A DNA stretch of 64,000 nucleotides from Kitasatospora sp. NBC_01287 (lineage in GTDB: Bacteria > Actinomycetota > Actinomycetes > Streptomycetales > Streptomycetaceae). Shown in pieces: positions 8,163 to 16,194 of the stretch. The notes under the pieces were generated by a model. It made no database searches. It saw nothing but the letters and a program-made list of their open reading frames with translations, and was not told the DNA's origin. The stretch spans positions 2,573,501 to 2,637,500 of the forward strand of contig NZ_JAPEPB010000001.1 in the NCBI RefSeq assembly GCF_026340565.1, in the 5' to 3' direction. A program made the position numbers and the translations under genes. The first letter of the stretch is position 1; each line of letters begins with the position of its first letter.

Positions 8163-8390
8163 ATGCACGACGGCACCACCCTCGACCAGGGCGGTTACGG
8201 CTGGCGCAAGTCCAGCTACTCGGCCGGGGAGAACGGCAACTGCGTCGAGGTCGGCCTCACCCTGGCCGGCAAGACCCTGGCCCGTGACAGCAAGGAGAAC
8301 GGTCGCGGTCCGGTCCTGGAGTTCGAGCCCGGCCCGTTCCAGGACTTCGTCAACGCCGTCAAGGCGGAGGAGTTCCCGGCCCAGCCGTAA
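8163..8390 (+). CDS. DUF397 small partner protein
   Basis: The 75-residue product has the DUF397 signature: YGWRKSSYSAGENGNCVEV near the start, then LARDSKENGRGPVLEF and a C-terminal FQDFVNAVKAEEF helix. Two ATGs compete. The GAAAGG Shine-Dalgarno sequence abuts the first (8157) with no spacing but lies 6 bases from the second (8163), so 8163 is preferred. It is the partner of the WhiJ-like gene just upstream and probably antagonises or tunes it, as inferred for other such pairs. Confidence 0.92.
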   Translation: MHDGTTLDQGGYGWRKSSYSAGENGNCVEVGLTLAGKTLARDSKENGRGPVLEFEPGPFQDFVNAVKAEEFPAQP

Positions 8391-8399
8391 CGGGTGAAT

Positions 8400-8452
8400 A
8401 GGTGGGTGGGCGGACCCTGACGACGGTAGCGCCAAGGTCCACCCACCCACCT
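8400..8452 (+). terminator. Terminator-like hairpin after DUF397 gene
   Basis: Two 17-base arms (AGGTGGGTGGGCGGACC and its near-perfect complement, one G-T wobble) flank a 19-base loop, starting 10 bases after the stop codon. There is no clear T tract, as is usual for streptomycete terminators. Confidence 0.6.
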
Positions 8453-8595
8453 GCATACCATCCGGTCGCGACAAGGAGCGCAAGTGCTCCTCACCACAAA
8501 TCCGGCATGGATACCGTAACCGTCAACTGACGCATAGTCAGCCCTGGGGCCCCTGGGTCAAACCCAGCACCAACCGTCTCCGGGGGGAGTTGACG

Positions 8596-8720
8596 ATGCC
8601 CGGCTCCACCACGCAGCCACCCGATCAGGGCACCTGTCGGCTGACACAAGTCCAGCCACTTCGCCAGCGAGAACAGCGACTGCGCCGAGGCCAGCCGCCC
8701 CGGCCGACACGACCCCGTCC
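8596..8720 (+). pseudogene. Decayed DUF397 gene copy
   Basis: An ATG at 8596 with a good GGGGGAG ribosome binding site begins a frame that aligns with the intact DUF397 gene at 8163. After GATCAGGGC there is one extra base, and the codon for the conserved tryptophan (GGC TGG) is GGC TGA here. Downstream, in the shifted frame, KSSHFASENSDCAEA is still readable and matches KSSYSAGENGNCVEV. The 3' part has drifted beyond recognition. It looks like a duplicated partner gene that lost function. Confidence 0.7.
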
Positions 8721-8823
8721 GACGCCCTCAGCATCACCGTGGTGGTGGCAGACCCGACCAGCCCCCTCCTGCCCCTCGCCCTGCCACTCGAAGGCCGACC
8801 AAGGTCGCTCTCCCCCGCCTGGG

Positions 8824-9270
8824 TCAAGCAGCGACAGCCGGCGCATCGTTCACGAGCAGAAACCGCTGGAGTTCCGCCTTCCGGACCCGGTACTCAGCAC
8901 CCAGTTGCAGAACGTCGCATGGGTACTGACCGGTCCTGGCCAGCCGGTAGCCAGTGGAACGACTGATCGACAGCAGCTCGTTGGCCACCGACAAGCGGAT
9001 GGCCGGCGGCAGCACAGCGATTCGATGCCGAACGCTCGAATCATCAAGCCCGAGCACGCGGAGCAGGGCCGCAGTAACGACCCGGTACTGGTCTCCGACG
9101 CGGACGACGGCGCAGGGGTACATGCCTTCCCGGAGAAGCCGGTACCCCGTGGAACGAGTCAGTGACAGAAGCCGGTGCGCATCGGCAACGAGGAGCGCGG
9201 GCGGGAGCTGCTCAAGGGCGTCGCGCGAGAACCGCCTCACGTTGGCGGCAGCAACGATCGCTTCTTTCAT
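8824..9270 (-). CDS. Tandem-duplicated helix-turn-helix protein
   Basis: The 148-residue protein is made of two similar units of about 55 residues. Each starts with LPPA, contains an (S/T)RSTGYRL recognition-helix-like motif, then YPC(A/D)V, then an EYRV/QYRV strand (units about 22-75 and 86-140). This is the layout of AlpA/excisionase-type winged HTH (HTH_17) domains, here present twice, so it could bind two half-sites. It is divergent from an XRE gene across a 92-base region that holds a 17-base inverted repeat. A role in control or excision of the island is a guess from position. Confidence 0.75.
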   Translation of the reverse strand: MKEAIVAAANVRRFSRDALEQLPPALLVADAHRLLSLTRSTGYRLLREGMYPCAVVRVGDQYRVVTAALLRVLGLDDSSVRHRIAVLPPAIRLSVANELLSISRSTGYRLARTGQYPCDVLQLGAEYRVRKAELQRFLLVNDAPAVAA

Positions 9271-9292
9271 GGCAACCCTTCCTACGCCGAAC

Positions 9293-9309
9293 GTTCTCTG
9301 TGAGAGAAC
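9293..9309. promoter_or_regulatory. Inverted-repeat operator candidate between divergent regulators
   Basis: GTTCTC and GAGAAC flank a 5-base centre, forming a 17-base perfect inverted repeat in the short region between the minus-strand duplicated-HTH gene (ATG 9270) and the plus-strand XRE gene (ATG 9363). One of these two proteins is the likely ligand. It is not a LexA box (GAAC-N4-GTTC), because the spacing is wrong. Confidence 0.5.
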
Positions 9310-9362
9310 CTTCTATCACAGTTGCTGGAAAAGCAGCACCTATCCAAGTTACATTGCTTCTC

Positions 9363-10007
9363 ATGACGCAGACGCCCACTCCTAGCGCCCTTACCCTCCG
9401 GGTGGGTGAGGCCATTCGAGCGGGCCGGGCCCGCAAGAACTTCAGTGCGCCCCAGCTCGCAACCCTCTGCGCTGATCTTGGGGTGCCCATCCCCAAGACT
9501 GGCATCAACAAGATCGAAACCGGCCTTCGCGGCAGCCTCAAGCTGGAGGAGGCCATCGCCATCGCCCATGCTCTCGACATGCCACTGGTCTCGCTCATCG
9601 TCCCGCTCGGCGGCCCCGAGGTCGACCTGCTGCCCAACCTACGGCTTGCTGCCTGGGACGCGGCGAAGCTGATCACCGGCGAGGATTCCGCCGACAGCGA
9701 GCCCGAGGGAAGCCCTCGCGCCATCCTGGAGATGTTCCGCGAGCACGAGGTCGACGTCCGGACGGCGCTGATCTCCACCCGCGGGGCTCGCGATTGGCGG
9801 GCACAGGCAGGCAAGTCCCCCATCGGCTCACAGCGATACGAGGAACTCTCCCGGCAGACCACCGAGTTCGAGCGGCTCGCACACGGAGACTGCCAACGCC
9901 TGCTGCACACTCGCGAACGGATGCGCGTTCTCGACATCTGTCCAGCTCCGCTGCCGGACGAGCTCGACTTCATCGACCCGGACACAACCCGCCCAGCCAA
10001 CAGCTAA
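9363..10007 (+). CDS. XRE-family transcriptional regulator
   Basis: The 214-residue protein opens with an XRE helix-turn-helix (LRVGEAIRAGRARKNFSAPQ through LKLEEAIAIAHALDMPLVSL, about residues 11-75). The remaining 140 residues show no recognised domain: two helical segments, one with HGDCQRLLHTRERMRVL. The ATG at 9363 follows the divergent regulatory region directly; an open frame runs on upstream to 9162, but that part overlaps the opposite gene. In this setting it is a plausible island repressor, in the same direction as the excisionase-like and integrase genes that follow. Confidence 0.85.
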   Translation: MTQTPTPSALTLRVGEAIRAGRARKNFSAPQLATLCADLGVPIPKTGINKIETGLRGSLKLEEAIAIAHALDMPLVSLIVPLGGPEVDLLPNLRLAAWDAAKLITGEDSADSEPEGSPRAILEMFREHEVDVRTALISTRGARDWRAQAGKSPIGSQRYEELSRQTTEFERLAHGDCQRLLHTRERMRVLDICPAPLPDELDFIDPDTTRPANS

Positions 10008-10052
10008 CTCGTCCTTCCCACACGCAGCTGACCCGCCCCGAGGAACGTCAAC

Positions 10053-10397
10053 ATGCTCCCTCCCGACACACACCGCAGCGCTTCTCCCGTTCCCCGGCAA
10101 GGTGCTTGCCGCGTGAGTGCCATGCCGTCCGCTGGCAGCCCGGCCGCAGTTCCTCAGGACCACACGAGCACGCCGGCCACCGTCGACCTTCTCCACAGCG
10201 GCTGGTACACCGCCGAGGAACTCGCGCCGCTCCTGAAGGTCGATCCGTCGACGCTCCGCCGCTGGCGCAGTGCAAAGCCTCCGCAAGGGCCCCCCTTCGT
10301 CCGTCTCGCCAACCGAACCGTTGTCTACTCCATCCCCGACACACAGGCATGGCTCATGTCTCAACGAACAGTCCCCGCAACACCGGAGGCCGCGTAG
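10053..10397 (+). CDS. Excisionase-like helix-turn-helix protein
   Basis: The 114-residue protein ends in a MerR/AlpA-like HTH_17 domain: YTAEELAPLLKVDPSTLRRW, then the PFVRLANRTVVYSI wing. Small proteins of this type directly upstream of a tyrosine integrase act as excisionases or recombination directionality factors. The ATG at 10053 has GAGGAA at 7 bases; an internal GTG at 10113 is the alternative. Its stop is one base before the TTG start of the integrase, and the GGAGG used by the integrase lies inside this gene's last codons, so the two are coupled. Confidence 0.82.
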   Translation: MLPPDTHRSASPVPRQGACRVSAMPSAGSPAAVPQDHTSTPATVDLLHSGWYTAEELAPLLKVDPSTLRRWRSAKPPQGPPFVRLANRTVVYSIPDTQAWLMSQRTVPATPEAA

Positions 10398-10398
10398 C

Positions 10399-11646
10399 TT
10401 GGCTGACAGCCCCGTGATCGTCCCGATCGCGATCGACCTGACCGACGATATCGAGTTCCGCGCGGACCGGCGCCCCGACTTCCGCTACCGCGCGCGGGTA
10501 CGTTGGTGGGACCCCAAGGGCGGCGGGCGGAAGTCGCTGTCCAACTCCGTTGCCTCAGAGGACGAGGCGAAGGACTGGATCAGCCGCCTTCGCAAGGCGG
10601 CCAAGCGCGGAATCGCTCCGTCGCTCTCGAACGTGACGTTGGCCGACTACGGGGACGAGAACTGGAACCTGGCCATGCGAGGTCTGGAACCGAAGACCCT
10701 CGACCCCTACCGGGCAGGCTGGAAGCTGCGCGTCGTCCCGACAATGGGTCATGTCCCGGTGGTCTCGATGACCAACGGGATCACCGACCGGGCCCTTCAC
10801 GCCTGGATCTCCGACGAGGTCGGCAAGTCCTCCGTCAAGAACACCCTTGCACCCCTTGTCCGGATCATGGAGCAGGCCCGTCGCGACGGCCTCATCGATA
10901 TCAACCCCTGCCGGATGACCGGCTGGCAGTCCCTGTACAAGGAGTTCGAGGACGAGCTGGACAACCCGCGCGCTCTCGCTCTGCCCGGCTGGGATGCCCT
11001 CGACGCCCTCGCCGAGGCGCTCGTTGCCCGCTCCCACGGCACCTACCGGATCTGGGGCGACGTCGTTCGCTTCGCTGCCTGCACCAGCGCTCGCATCGGC
11101 GAGGTCTCCGGTGTCCGGGTCCAGGACATCAACCGCTTCGACTGGACCTGGGACCTGAGCCGGCAGACCACCCCCAGCCCCGGTGGGCTGGTCGACAAGG
11201 GCACCAAGGGCAAGCGGCGCCGCACCGTCCCGATCATCGAGGAGATCCGCGACATGGTGACCTGGCGACTCGCCGTCGTCGGAAACGACCCGATGGCACG
11301 GCTGTTCACCGGCCCACGCGGTGGCCGCCTCAGCACGGCAGTGCTCCGTGACGCCACCCACTGGGATGAGGTTGTCACTGCGCTGGGCTACCCCTGGCTG
11401 CGCCGCCACGGCCTGCGGCACACCGGCCTCACCTGGCTCGCCGACGCCGGCGTGCGCGTGCATGTCCTCCAGCGAATCGCCGGACACGGGCAGATCACCA
11501 CGACCCAGCGTTACCTCCACCCGTCACACGCTGACTACATCGAGGCTGGCAACAAGCTGAGCACCCACCTCAGCGCGGGCCGCGAGACCCCGTCGGCGGA
11601 ACCCGAACCCACGCTTCCCGCCCGCCGCCTGTACGTCGTCCGCTGA
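10399..11646 (+). CDS. int: Tyrosine recombinase (phage-type integrase)
   Basis: The 415-residue protein has an arm-binding N-terminus (RYRARVRWWDPKGGG), an SAM-like core-binding domain (NVTLADYGDENWNLAM to about residue 190) and a catalytic domain. Catalytic residues are visible: Arg in TSARIGEVSG, Lys around KGTKGKRRRTVP, the HGLRHTGLTW box, the GHG histidine and the tyrosine in TQRYLH. It should integrate and excise the island at tRNA-Pro. A TTG at 10399 sits 9 bases after GGAGG; the GTG at 10414 is too far from it. The gene is separated from the tRNA by 1.9 kb with one cargo gene, whereas most such integrases adjoin their attachment site. Confidence 0.95.
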   Translation: MADSPVIVPIAIDLTDDIEFRADRRPDFRYRARVRWWDPKGGGRKSLSNSVASEDEAKDWISRLRKAAKRGIAPSLSNVTLADYGDENWNLAMRGLEPKTLDPYRAGWKLRVVPTMGHVPVVSMTNGITDRALHAWISDEVGKSSVKNTLAPLVRIMEQARRDGLIDINPCRMTGWQSLYKEFEDELDNPRALALPGWDALDALAEALVARSHGTYRIWGDVVRFAACTSARIGEVSGVRVQDINRFDWTWDLSRQTTPSPGGLVDKGTKGKRRRTVPIIEEIRDMVTWRLAVVGNDPMARLFTGPRGGRLSTAVLRDATHWDEVVTALGYPWLRRHGLRHTGLTWLADAGVRVHVLQRIAGHGQITTTQRYLHPSHADYIEAGNKLSTHLSAGRETPSAEPEPTLPARRLYVVR

Positions 11647-11778
11647 GTATCCCGTGCTGGCGGACACCCGCCCGGGGCCCGCCTGCACGGCCGTTCCGCG
11701 CGGATCGTCCCGGCAGTCGCAAGGAGCAGACGGCCGAAGTGGCCGGGCGCTCCGGTGGCTTCATACGGAAGGTGCTGC

Positions 11779-13062
11779 TCAGCCGAGGGCCTCCTCAGTG
11801 ATCAGGCCCCAGCTGGGACGTGGTTCGCCGACCGGGTGCACGAGGGTCAGCAGGCGGCCTTCGAGGAACAGGTCGAGCCGGTGCCCCGTCTCGGCGGCCA
11901 GGCGGTGGCGCTGGGCACGGAGGTCCACGGGGACGCGCTCACCGAGCACCCCAACCAGCACCTCGTAGCGCGCGGGGCCGACGGCGTCCGTCTTGAGCCA
12001 GGTCCCCCGCACCGGCACGCCGCTGAGCTTGCCCAGCGGGTCCTCCTCTCGGCCGAAGGCCCGGTCCATCGCTGCCTCGACCACCCGCCGGGCACGGTCG
12101 GCCGAGGTCCCGCCACCGCGGGCCGCCGCCCCCAGCGGGTCAGCCTCCAGATCCTCCAGTGAGAAGGACCGGCCTGTCGGCACCTGAATCATGCGCCGCA
12201 GAGGGGCGGTTCCGCTCACTCCGGCGACCGGCGTGCCTGGGGCTTCGGCCTCCGATACGTCCTGGAAGACGACCTGTTCGATGTAGTCCTCCGAATCCGT
12301 CTCCCTCCGCCGACGGGAGTCGGACCGCGGGACGCGGAAGCGCCAGGGCTGCTGGCTGCCGGGCTTCTCGATCCATCCGGTCTTCAGGCCGGCCGAGGCA
12401 GGAGAGTCCTCGGGCAGGAAGATGTCGACGTAGACGCCGCCCGTGCCGAGCCACACCCAGCTCATGAAGTAGTCGTGGCCGCCGTGCTTCGCGGACCAGG
12501 TGGCGAGCTTCTGCAGGCGCAAGCGCTGGTCCGCAGTCCCCTTGCCTGCCGGGAGCATCTGCTTGGTGTTTCGGCGCCGGCCGCGCGCCTCGCCGGCGAG
12601 CGGGCCGGCGGCGAGGTCGTACAGCAGGTCCGGCCGGACGCCAGTCCTGGCGTAAGCGCCCAGGAGCTTGTCGGGCAGCACGTCAAAGCTGCTGAGCCCG
12701 TCCGTGCCGGACTTCCAGTCGAACAGGGTCTCGCTGACGGCGGTCATGACGCCGAGCCCGGTGCACTCGCTGACGAAGCGTCGGATGTGCCCGGAACTGG
12801 AGTCGAGTGCACCGCAGTCGACCCCGAGCGGCCCCGGTCCGGCGCCCCCGCTCAGGTAGCTGAGTAGGAGGCTGATCTCGTGGTCGCGCACGCGCTGGTC
12901 GACTGTGCGGCGCAAGTCGCAGGCCAGGGCGTTGATGTTGGCCAGCGCGGCCAGCGACACCGGGAGCGGGCCTTGGCCTATCTCGACTGCCTGGACCGCC
13001 TCCGGCCCGGCGGGGCCCTTCTCGACCGTGAAGCGCCAGACCCTGGCGTGCACCGTACTCAT
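11779..13062 (-). CDS. Unknown island cargo protein, 427 residues
   Basis: I do not recognise a named family. The N-terminal half is alpha/beta with LACDLRRTVDQRVRDHEISLLL and a SETLFDWKSG segment. The middle reads LYDLAAGPLAGEARGRRR followed by KHGGHDYFMSWVWLG, a D...E-x-R arrangement that loosely recalls PD-(D/E)xK nuclease cores. The C-terminal half (after about residue 240) is charged, then ends in a small beta-rich part. No signal peptide or membrane segment is evident. It lies alone between the integrase and the tRNA, pointing toward the integrase, a position where integrative elements often keep defence or other accessory genes. The nuclease suggestion is weak. Confidence 0.7.
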   Translation of the reverse strand: MSTVHARVWRFTVEKGPAGPEAVQAVEIGQGPLPVSLAALANINALACDLRRTVDQRVRDHEISLLLSYLSGGAGPGPLGVDCGALDSSSGHIRRFVSECTGLGVMTAVSETLFDWKSGTDGLSSFDVLPDKLLGAYARTGVRPDLLYDLAAGPLAGEARGRRRNTKQMLPAGKGTADQRLRLQKLATWSAKHGGHDYFMSWVWLGTGGVYVDIFLPEDSPASAGLKTGWIEKPGSQQPWRFRVPRSDSRRRRETDSEDYIEQVVFQDVSEAEAPGTPVAGVSGTAPLRRMIQVPTGRSFSLEDLEADPLGAAARGGGTSADRARRVVEAAMDRAFGREEDPLGKLSGVPVRGTWLKTDAVGPARYEVLVGVLGERVPVDLRAQRHRLAAETGHRLDLFLEGRLLTLVHPVGEPRPSWGLITEEALG

Positions 13063-13560
13063 GGGCGAAGCCTACGGCCGCCCCACGACAGCCCAGCCGG
13101 CCGACGATGCCTGCCCGCTTGTGGAAAGTGAATAGCGGTACAGGAGCGTACTGGTGAGGCCTGACTCGGCTGACGGGCATGCGTTCCGGGACGAGGAAAG
13201 GCGGACAGCCGATCCCTGACGCCGGGTCGGACGTTCTCCAGACCCGAAAGGGAGCTCGCTTCCCGCACTCGCTCGGCGCTTCGTGGCGCGGGCTCGCGGA
13301 ATCACCGCGAGAATTTGTCGGGGAAGGTGCTCATGCGGCTTTCCCCGCAGCTATTCTGACCGGGAGGGGACAGATGGGTCTTCGGCCGACTGGTCCCCTG
13401 GAGCAGCTCCTCACGACCCGCCCGGACAGCGCTGGTCCCCAGCTGGTCCCCAGCAAGATCGTTCAGAGGCGTTCGCAGGTGGCTCGTTTCACTGACGGGG
13501 CGTCATGCAAAAGGCCGCTGGCCTGGGCGTTAACCCGGCCAGCGGCCTTTCCGACTCACG
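13063..13560. other. Island end / presumed attP-attR region
   Basis: This 498-base non-coding stretch lies between the orphan cargo gene and tRNA-Pro. It holds three copies of TGGTCCCC (13391, 13433, 13444); the last two are part of an 11-base perfect tandem repeat (TGGTCCCCAGC, 13433-13454). Such repeats near an attachment site can be integrase arm-binding sites. A strong hairpin at 13510-13550 precedes the tRNA 3' end. No convincing gene is seen; a short open frame at 13179-13595 runs into the tRNA and is rejected. Confidence 0.55.
13510..13550 (-). terminator. Rho-independent terminator of tRNA-Pro
   Basis: Perfect 14-base arms (AAAGGCCGCTGGCC and its complement) flank a 13-base loop, with a short T run on the minus strand, 10 bases beyond the tRNA 3' end. 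Confidence 0.85.
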
Positions 13561-13634
<74 letters not shown>

Positions 13635-13837
13635 TGGTCTCGCCGCCTCACCCGGGGGTTCGGCTTCTCGACCCTGTCCCCGGTGTCCCGGTGACGTGGA
13701 AAACAATACAGCACGGCGAGGGGTGCTCGCTGCCAGGTTCCGGCGCAGGTCACATGGTGGGTGGCGAGGCTTCTCGCGAGGCCTGGTGAGTGGGCGGGCG
13801 GGTGGGCGGGCGCCCGGGTGAGGGTGGGGTCAGGGGG

Positions 13838-15199
13838 TCACGGGCTCGGGTGGCGGGCGTCGTAGCGGAGGAAGGCGGGGCGGCGGGCAGCCAGCAGGAG
13901 GACGGCGGCGACGCAGGCGAGGCCGCCGGAGATCACCGAGACCATGGGGGTGGTGAAGGCGGCGACGGTGCCGGACTCGAAGTCGCCGAGGCGGGGGCCG
14001 CCGGCGACGACCACGATGAAGATGCCCTGCAGCCGGCCGCGCATCTCGTCGGGGGCGGCGACCTGCATCATCGTGTTTCGGAAGATCATGCTGACGGTGT
14101 CCGCGCAGCCGGCCACCGCGAGCAGGGCCAGGCCGAGCCAGAGGTGGCCCGAGGTGAGGCCGAAGGCGGCGATGGACAGGCCCCAGGCGATCACGGCGGC
14201 GAGGATGGCCGCGCCGTGGCGGTGCACCCGGGAGACCCAGCCGGAGAAGAGCGCGCCGGAGAGCGCGCCGACAGCGGGGGCGGCGACCAGGAGGCCGACA
14301 GTGCCGGCGTGGCCGCCGTAGAAGCCGACGGCGAGGGCCGGGAAGAGCGAGCGCGGCAGGCCGAAGATCATCGCGGCCAGGTCGGCCAGGAAGCTGGTCC
14401 GCAGGTTGGGCTGCTCGCGCAGGAAGCGCAGACCGTCCAGGACGGAGGCCCGTCGGCCGTCGCGGGCGCCGTCCGGGCGCATCGACGGCAGCCGCCACAT
14501 CGCGTAGAGCGTGGCGGCGAAGGCGACGGTGTCGACCAGGTAGGCGGACTGGCTGCCGTACGCGCCGATCAGCAGGCCGCCGAGCATCGGGCCGACCGTC
14601 ATGCCCAGGTTCATGCTGACGGTGTTGAGCGCGTTGGCGGCCGGCAGCTGCTCGGCGGGCAGCAGGCGCGGGATCATCGAGGACCGGGCCGGCGAGGAGA
14701 CGGCGAAGAAGGCGCCTTGGAGCGCCACCGCGATGTAGAGCAGTGCGACCTGGCGCAGGTCCAGCAGGGCCTGCGCGGCCAGCAGCGCGGAAACGAGGGC
14801 CAGGCCGGCCGAGCCGATCAGGCCGAGCTTGCGACGGTCCACGCTGTCCGCGACCGCCCCGCCGTAGAGGCCGAAGGCGACCAGCGGGACGAACGAGCAC
14901 AGGCCCACCGCCCCGGTCGCGAAGCTGGATCCGGTGAGGGCGTACACCTGCACGGAGACCGCGACGGCGGTCATCTGCTGGCCGATCGAGGAGACGGACT
15001 GGCCGAACCAGATCCGCCGGTAGTCGGCGCTGGCGCGCAGCGGGGTGAGGTCGGCGACCGCACCGCGGAGCAGCCGGCGCGCCCGGCCGACGGACGCGAC
15101 CCGCGCTCCGGGGACGGAGTCGGCTGCGGCTGCGGCTGCGGCTTCGCCGGCCGCACCAGCCGTGGGCGGGGAAGAAGAGGTGGGATGATTGGTCGACAC
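13838..15199 (-). CDS. MFS exporter (EntS/MFS_3-like)
   Basis: The 453-residue membrane protein has about 10-12 hydrophobic helices, with the MFS motif-A-like loop GGAVADSVDRRKLGL between TM2 and TM3 and PARSSMIPRLLPAEQLPAANALN typical of the MFS_3 (transmembrane secretion effector, EntS-like) family. Relatives export siderophores or drugs by proton antiport. An alanine-rich N-terminal extension of about 55 residues precedes the first helix. It is the first chromosomal gene right of tRNA-Pro and is not obviously in an operon; substrate unknown. Confidence 0.88.
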   Translation of the reverse strand: MSTNHPTSSSPPTAGAAGEAAAAAAADSVPGARVASVGRARRLLRGAVADLTPLRASADYRRIWFGQSVSSIGQQMTAVAVSVQVYALTGSSFATGAVGLCSFVPLVAFGLYGGAVADSVDRRKLGLIGSAGLALVSALLAAQALLDLRQVALLYIAVALQGAFFAVSSPARSSMIPRLLPAEQLPAANALNTVSMNLGMTVGPMLGGLLIGAYGSQSAYLVDTVAFAATLYAMWRLPSMRPDGARDGRRASVLDGLRFLREQPNLRTSFLADLAAMIFGLPRSLFPALAVGFYGGHAGTVGLLVAAPAVGALSGALFSGWVSRVHRHGAAILAAVIAWGLSIAAFGLTSGHLWLGLALLAVAGCADTVSMIFRNTMMQVAAPDEMRGRLQGIFIVVVAGGPRLGDFESGTVAAFTTPMVSVISGGLACVAAVLLLAARRPAFLRYDARHPSP

Positions 15200-15279
15200 A
15201 GCGACCTATCGTCACCCCTGCTCCCCCGCGACCGACCACCGGGGTCTTGATCAGCGGCTCGGGCCGCCCGCGGTGCCCG

Positions 15280-16080
15280 TCACCCCCGCAGGACCGCCTT
15301 CTCCCCGGCCCGGACCGCGATCGGCAGCCGGTTGCCGGGCGGCGGGAACGGGCAGATGAAGTGGTCCGCGAAGGCGCACGGCGGCAGGTAGGCGCGGTTC
15401 AGGTCCAGCACGGTGCGGCCCTCGGCGTCCGGCGGGGGCAGCGTGATGAAGCGGAAGCGGTAGGTGTCGTGCCCGCTGCTCGCGTCGGCGATCACGCCGC
15501 TCAGCCGGTCCCCGCCGGAGCTCACGGTCACCGTGTACTCCTCGCCGGCCAGCTGGAAGGCGACCTGCCCGGTGACTGCGAGCGGCCGTTCGCGACCGTC
15601 GGCGTTCGGGACCGTGACCGTGCGCTCCCCGGTCTCGTAGGGGGTGAAGACGGCCGGCACGGACCACTCCGGCGCGTAGGGGTAGGCGGCGATACCGGCG
15701 AAGCGCGCGCGACCCTCGGCGTCTGGGTCGAAGACGCGCAGCGCGAGCTCGCCCTCGCGCTCGATCGGGATCAGCAGCACCTCCCCGAACCGTGCCGTGC
15801 CGGGCTCGGCGTGCGTGTCGGGGTGCAGCAGCGCCTCGCCGTCGACCACCGCCTCCACCGCGCCCGCCCGCAGGCCCTCGGCGGCGGCCGCGACCACCCG
15901 GACGCCGGACCCGTCGGCCGCCGCGGACCAGCGGCCGGGAACGCCGGGTATCTCGACCGGCTCCGCGGGCTCGGGCTCCAGCCAGTGCGTGCCGATGAGC
16001 GCGAGCATGCCGTGCGGCGCGCTCACGGACGCCTTGCGGGCGTCGGTCCAGCGCTGCCACTCCTCGGCATCGGTCGTCAT
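15280..16080 (-). CDS. DUF1684 family protein
   Basis: The 266-residue protein matches DUF1684: an N-terminal EWQRWTDARKASVSAPHGMLALIGTHWL-like segment (read in parts), repeated beta-strands in the centre and the invariant-looking C-terminal DLNRAYLPPCAFADHFICPFPPPGNRLP block. The function of the family is not established. The ATG at 16080 has GGGGAG 6 bases upstream; a TTG two codons earlier is less likely. No signal peptide is seen, so it should be cytoplasmic. Confidence 0.85.
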   Translation of the reverse strand: MTTDAEEWQRWTDARKASVSAPHGMLALIGTHWLEPEPAEPVEIPGVPGRWSAAADGSGVRVVAAAAEGLRAGAVEAVVDGEALLHPDTHAEPGTARFGEVLLIPIEREGELALRVFDPDAEGRARFAGIAAYPYAPEWSVPAVFTPYETGERTVTVPNADGRERPLAVTGQVAFQLAGEEYTVTVSSGGDRLSGVIADASSGHDTYRFRFITLPPPDAEGRTVLDLNRAYLPPCAFADHFICPFPPPGNRLPIAVRAGEKAVLRG

Positions 16081-16194
16081 GAGCAACTCCCCTTGTTGTT
16101 CTTCCTGTTGTTCAGTTGGCTGTTCAGTTGGCTGTTCACGCGGCAGCTCACCGACAGCTCACCCGCCGCCCGCTCGCCGCCCGCCGACGGTGCG

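Larger units (their letters stand above)
1..13560. mobile_element. Genomic island integrated at tRNA-Pro (left end outside the window)
   Basis: An integrase, an excisionase-like HTH gene, phage/plasmid-type regulators and lineage-specific cargo occupy everything left of an intact tRNA-Pro, and ordinary housekeeping genes begin immediately right of it. The tRNA is on the minus strand, so its 3' end, the usual tyrosine-recombinase attachment site, faces the island. This fits an actinomycete integrative element such as those of the pSAM2 type, which is known to use a tRNA-Pro gene. No transfer (FtsK/Tra) or replication initiator gene is visible here, and no second copy of the tRNA 3' end was seen, so the left attachment site should lie before position 1. 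The boundary at the tRNA is an inference. Confidence 0.7.

Noticed and set aside
8558..8827. 89-residue minus-strand frame over the DUF397 remnant
   Set aside because: Shadow of the plus-strand pseudogene region without a supporting start or motif.
9293..9309. SOS (LexA) box
   Set aside because: GAAC/GTTC spacing does not match; it is kept only as a generic operator candidate.
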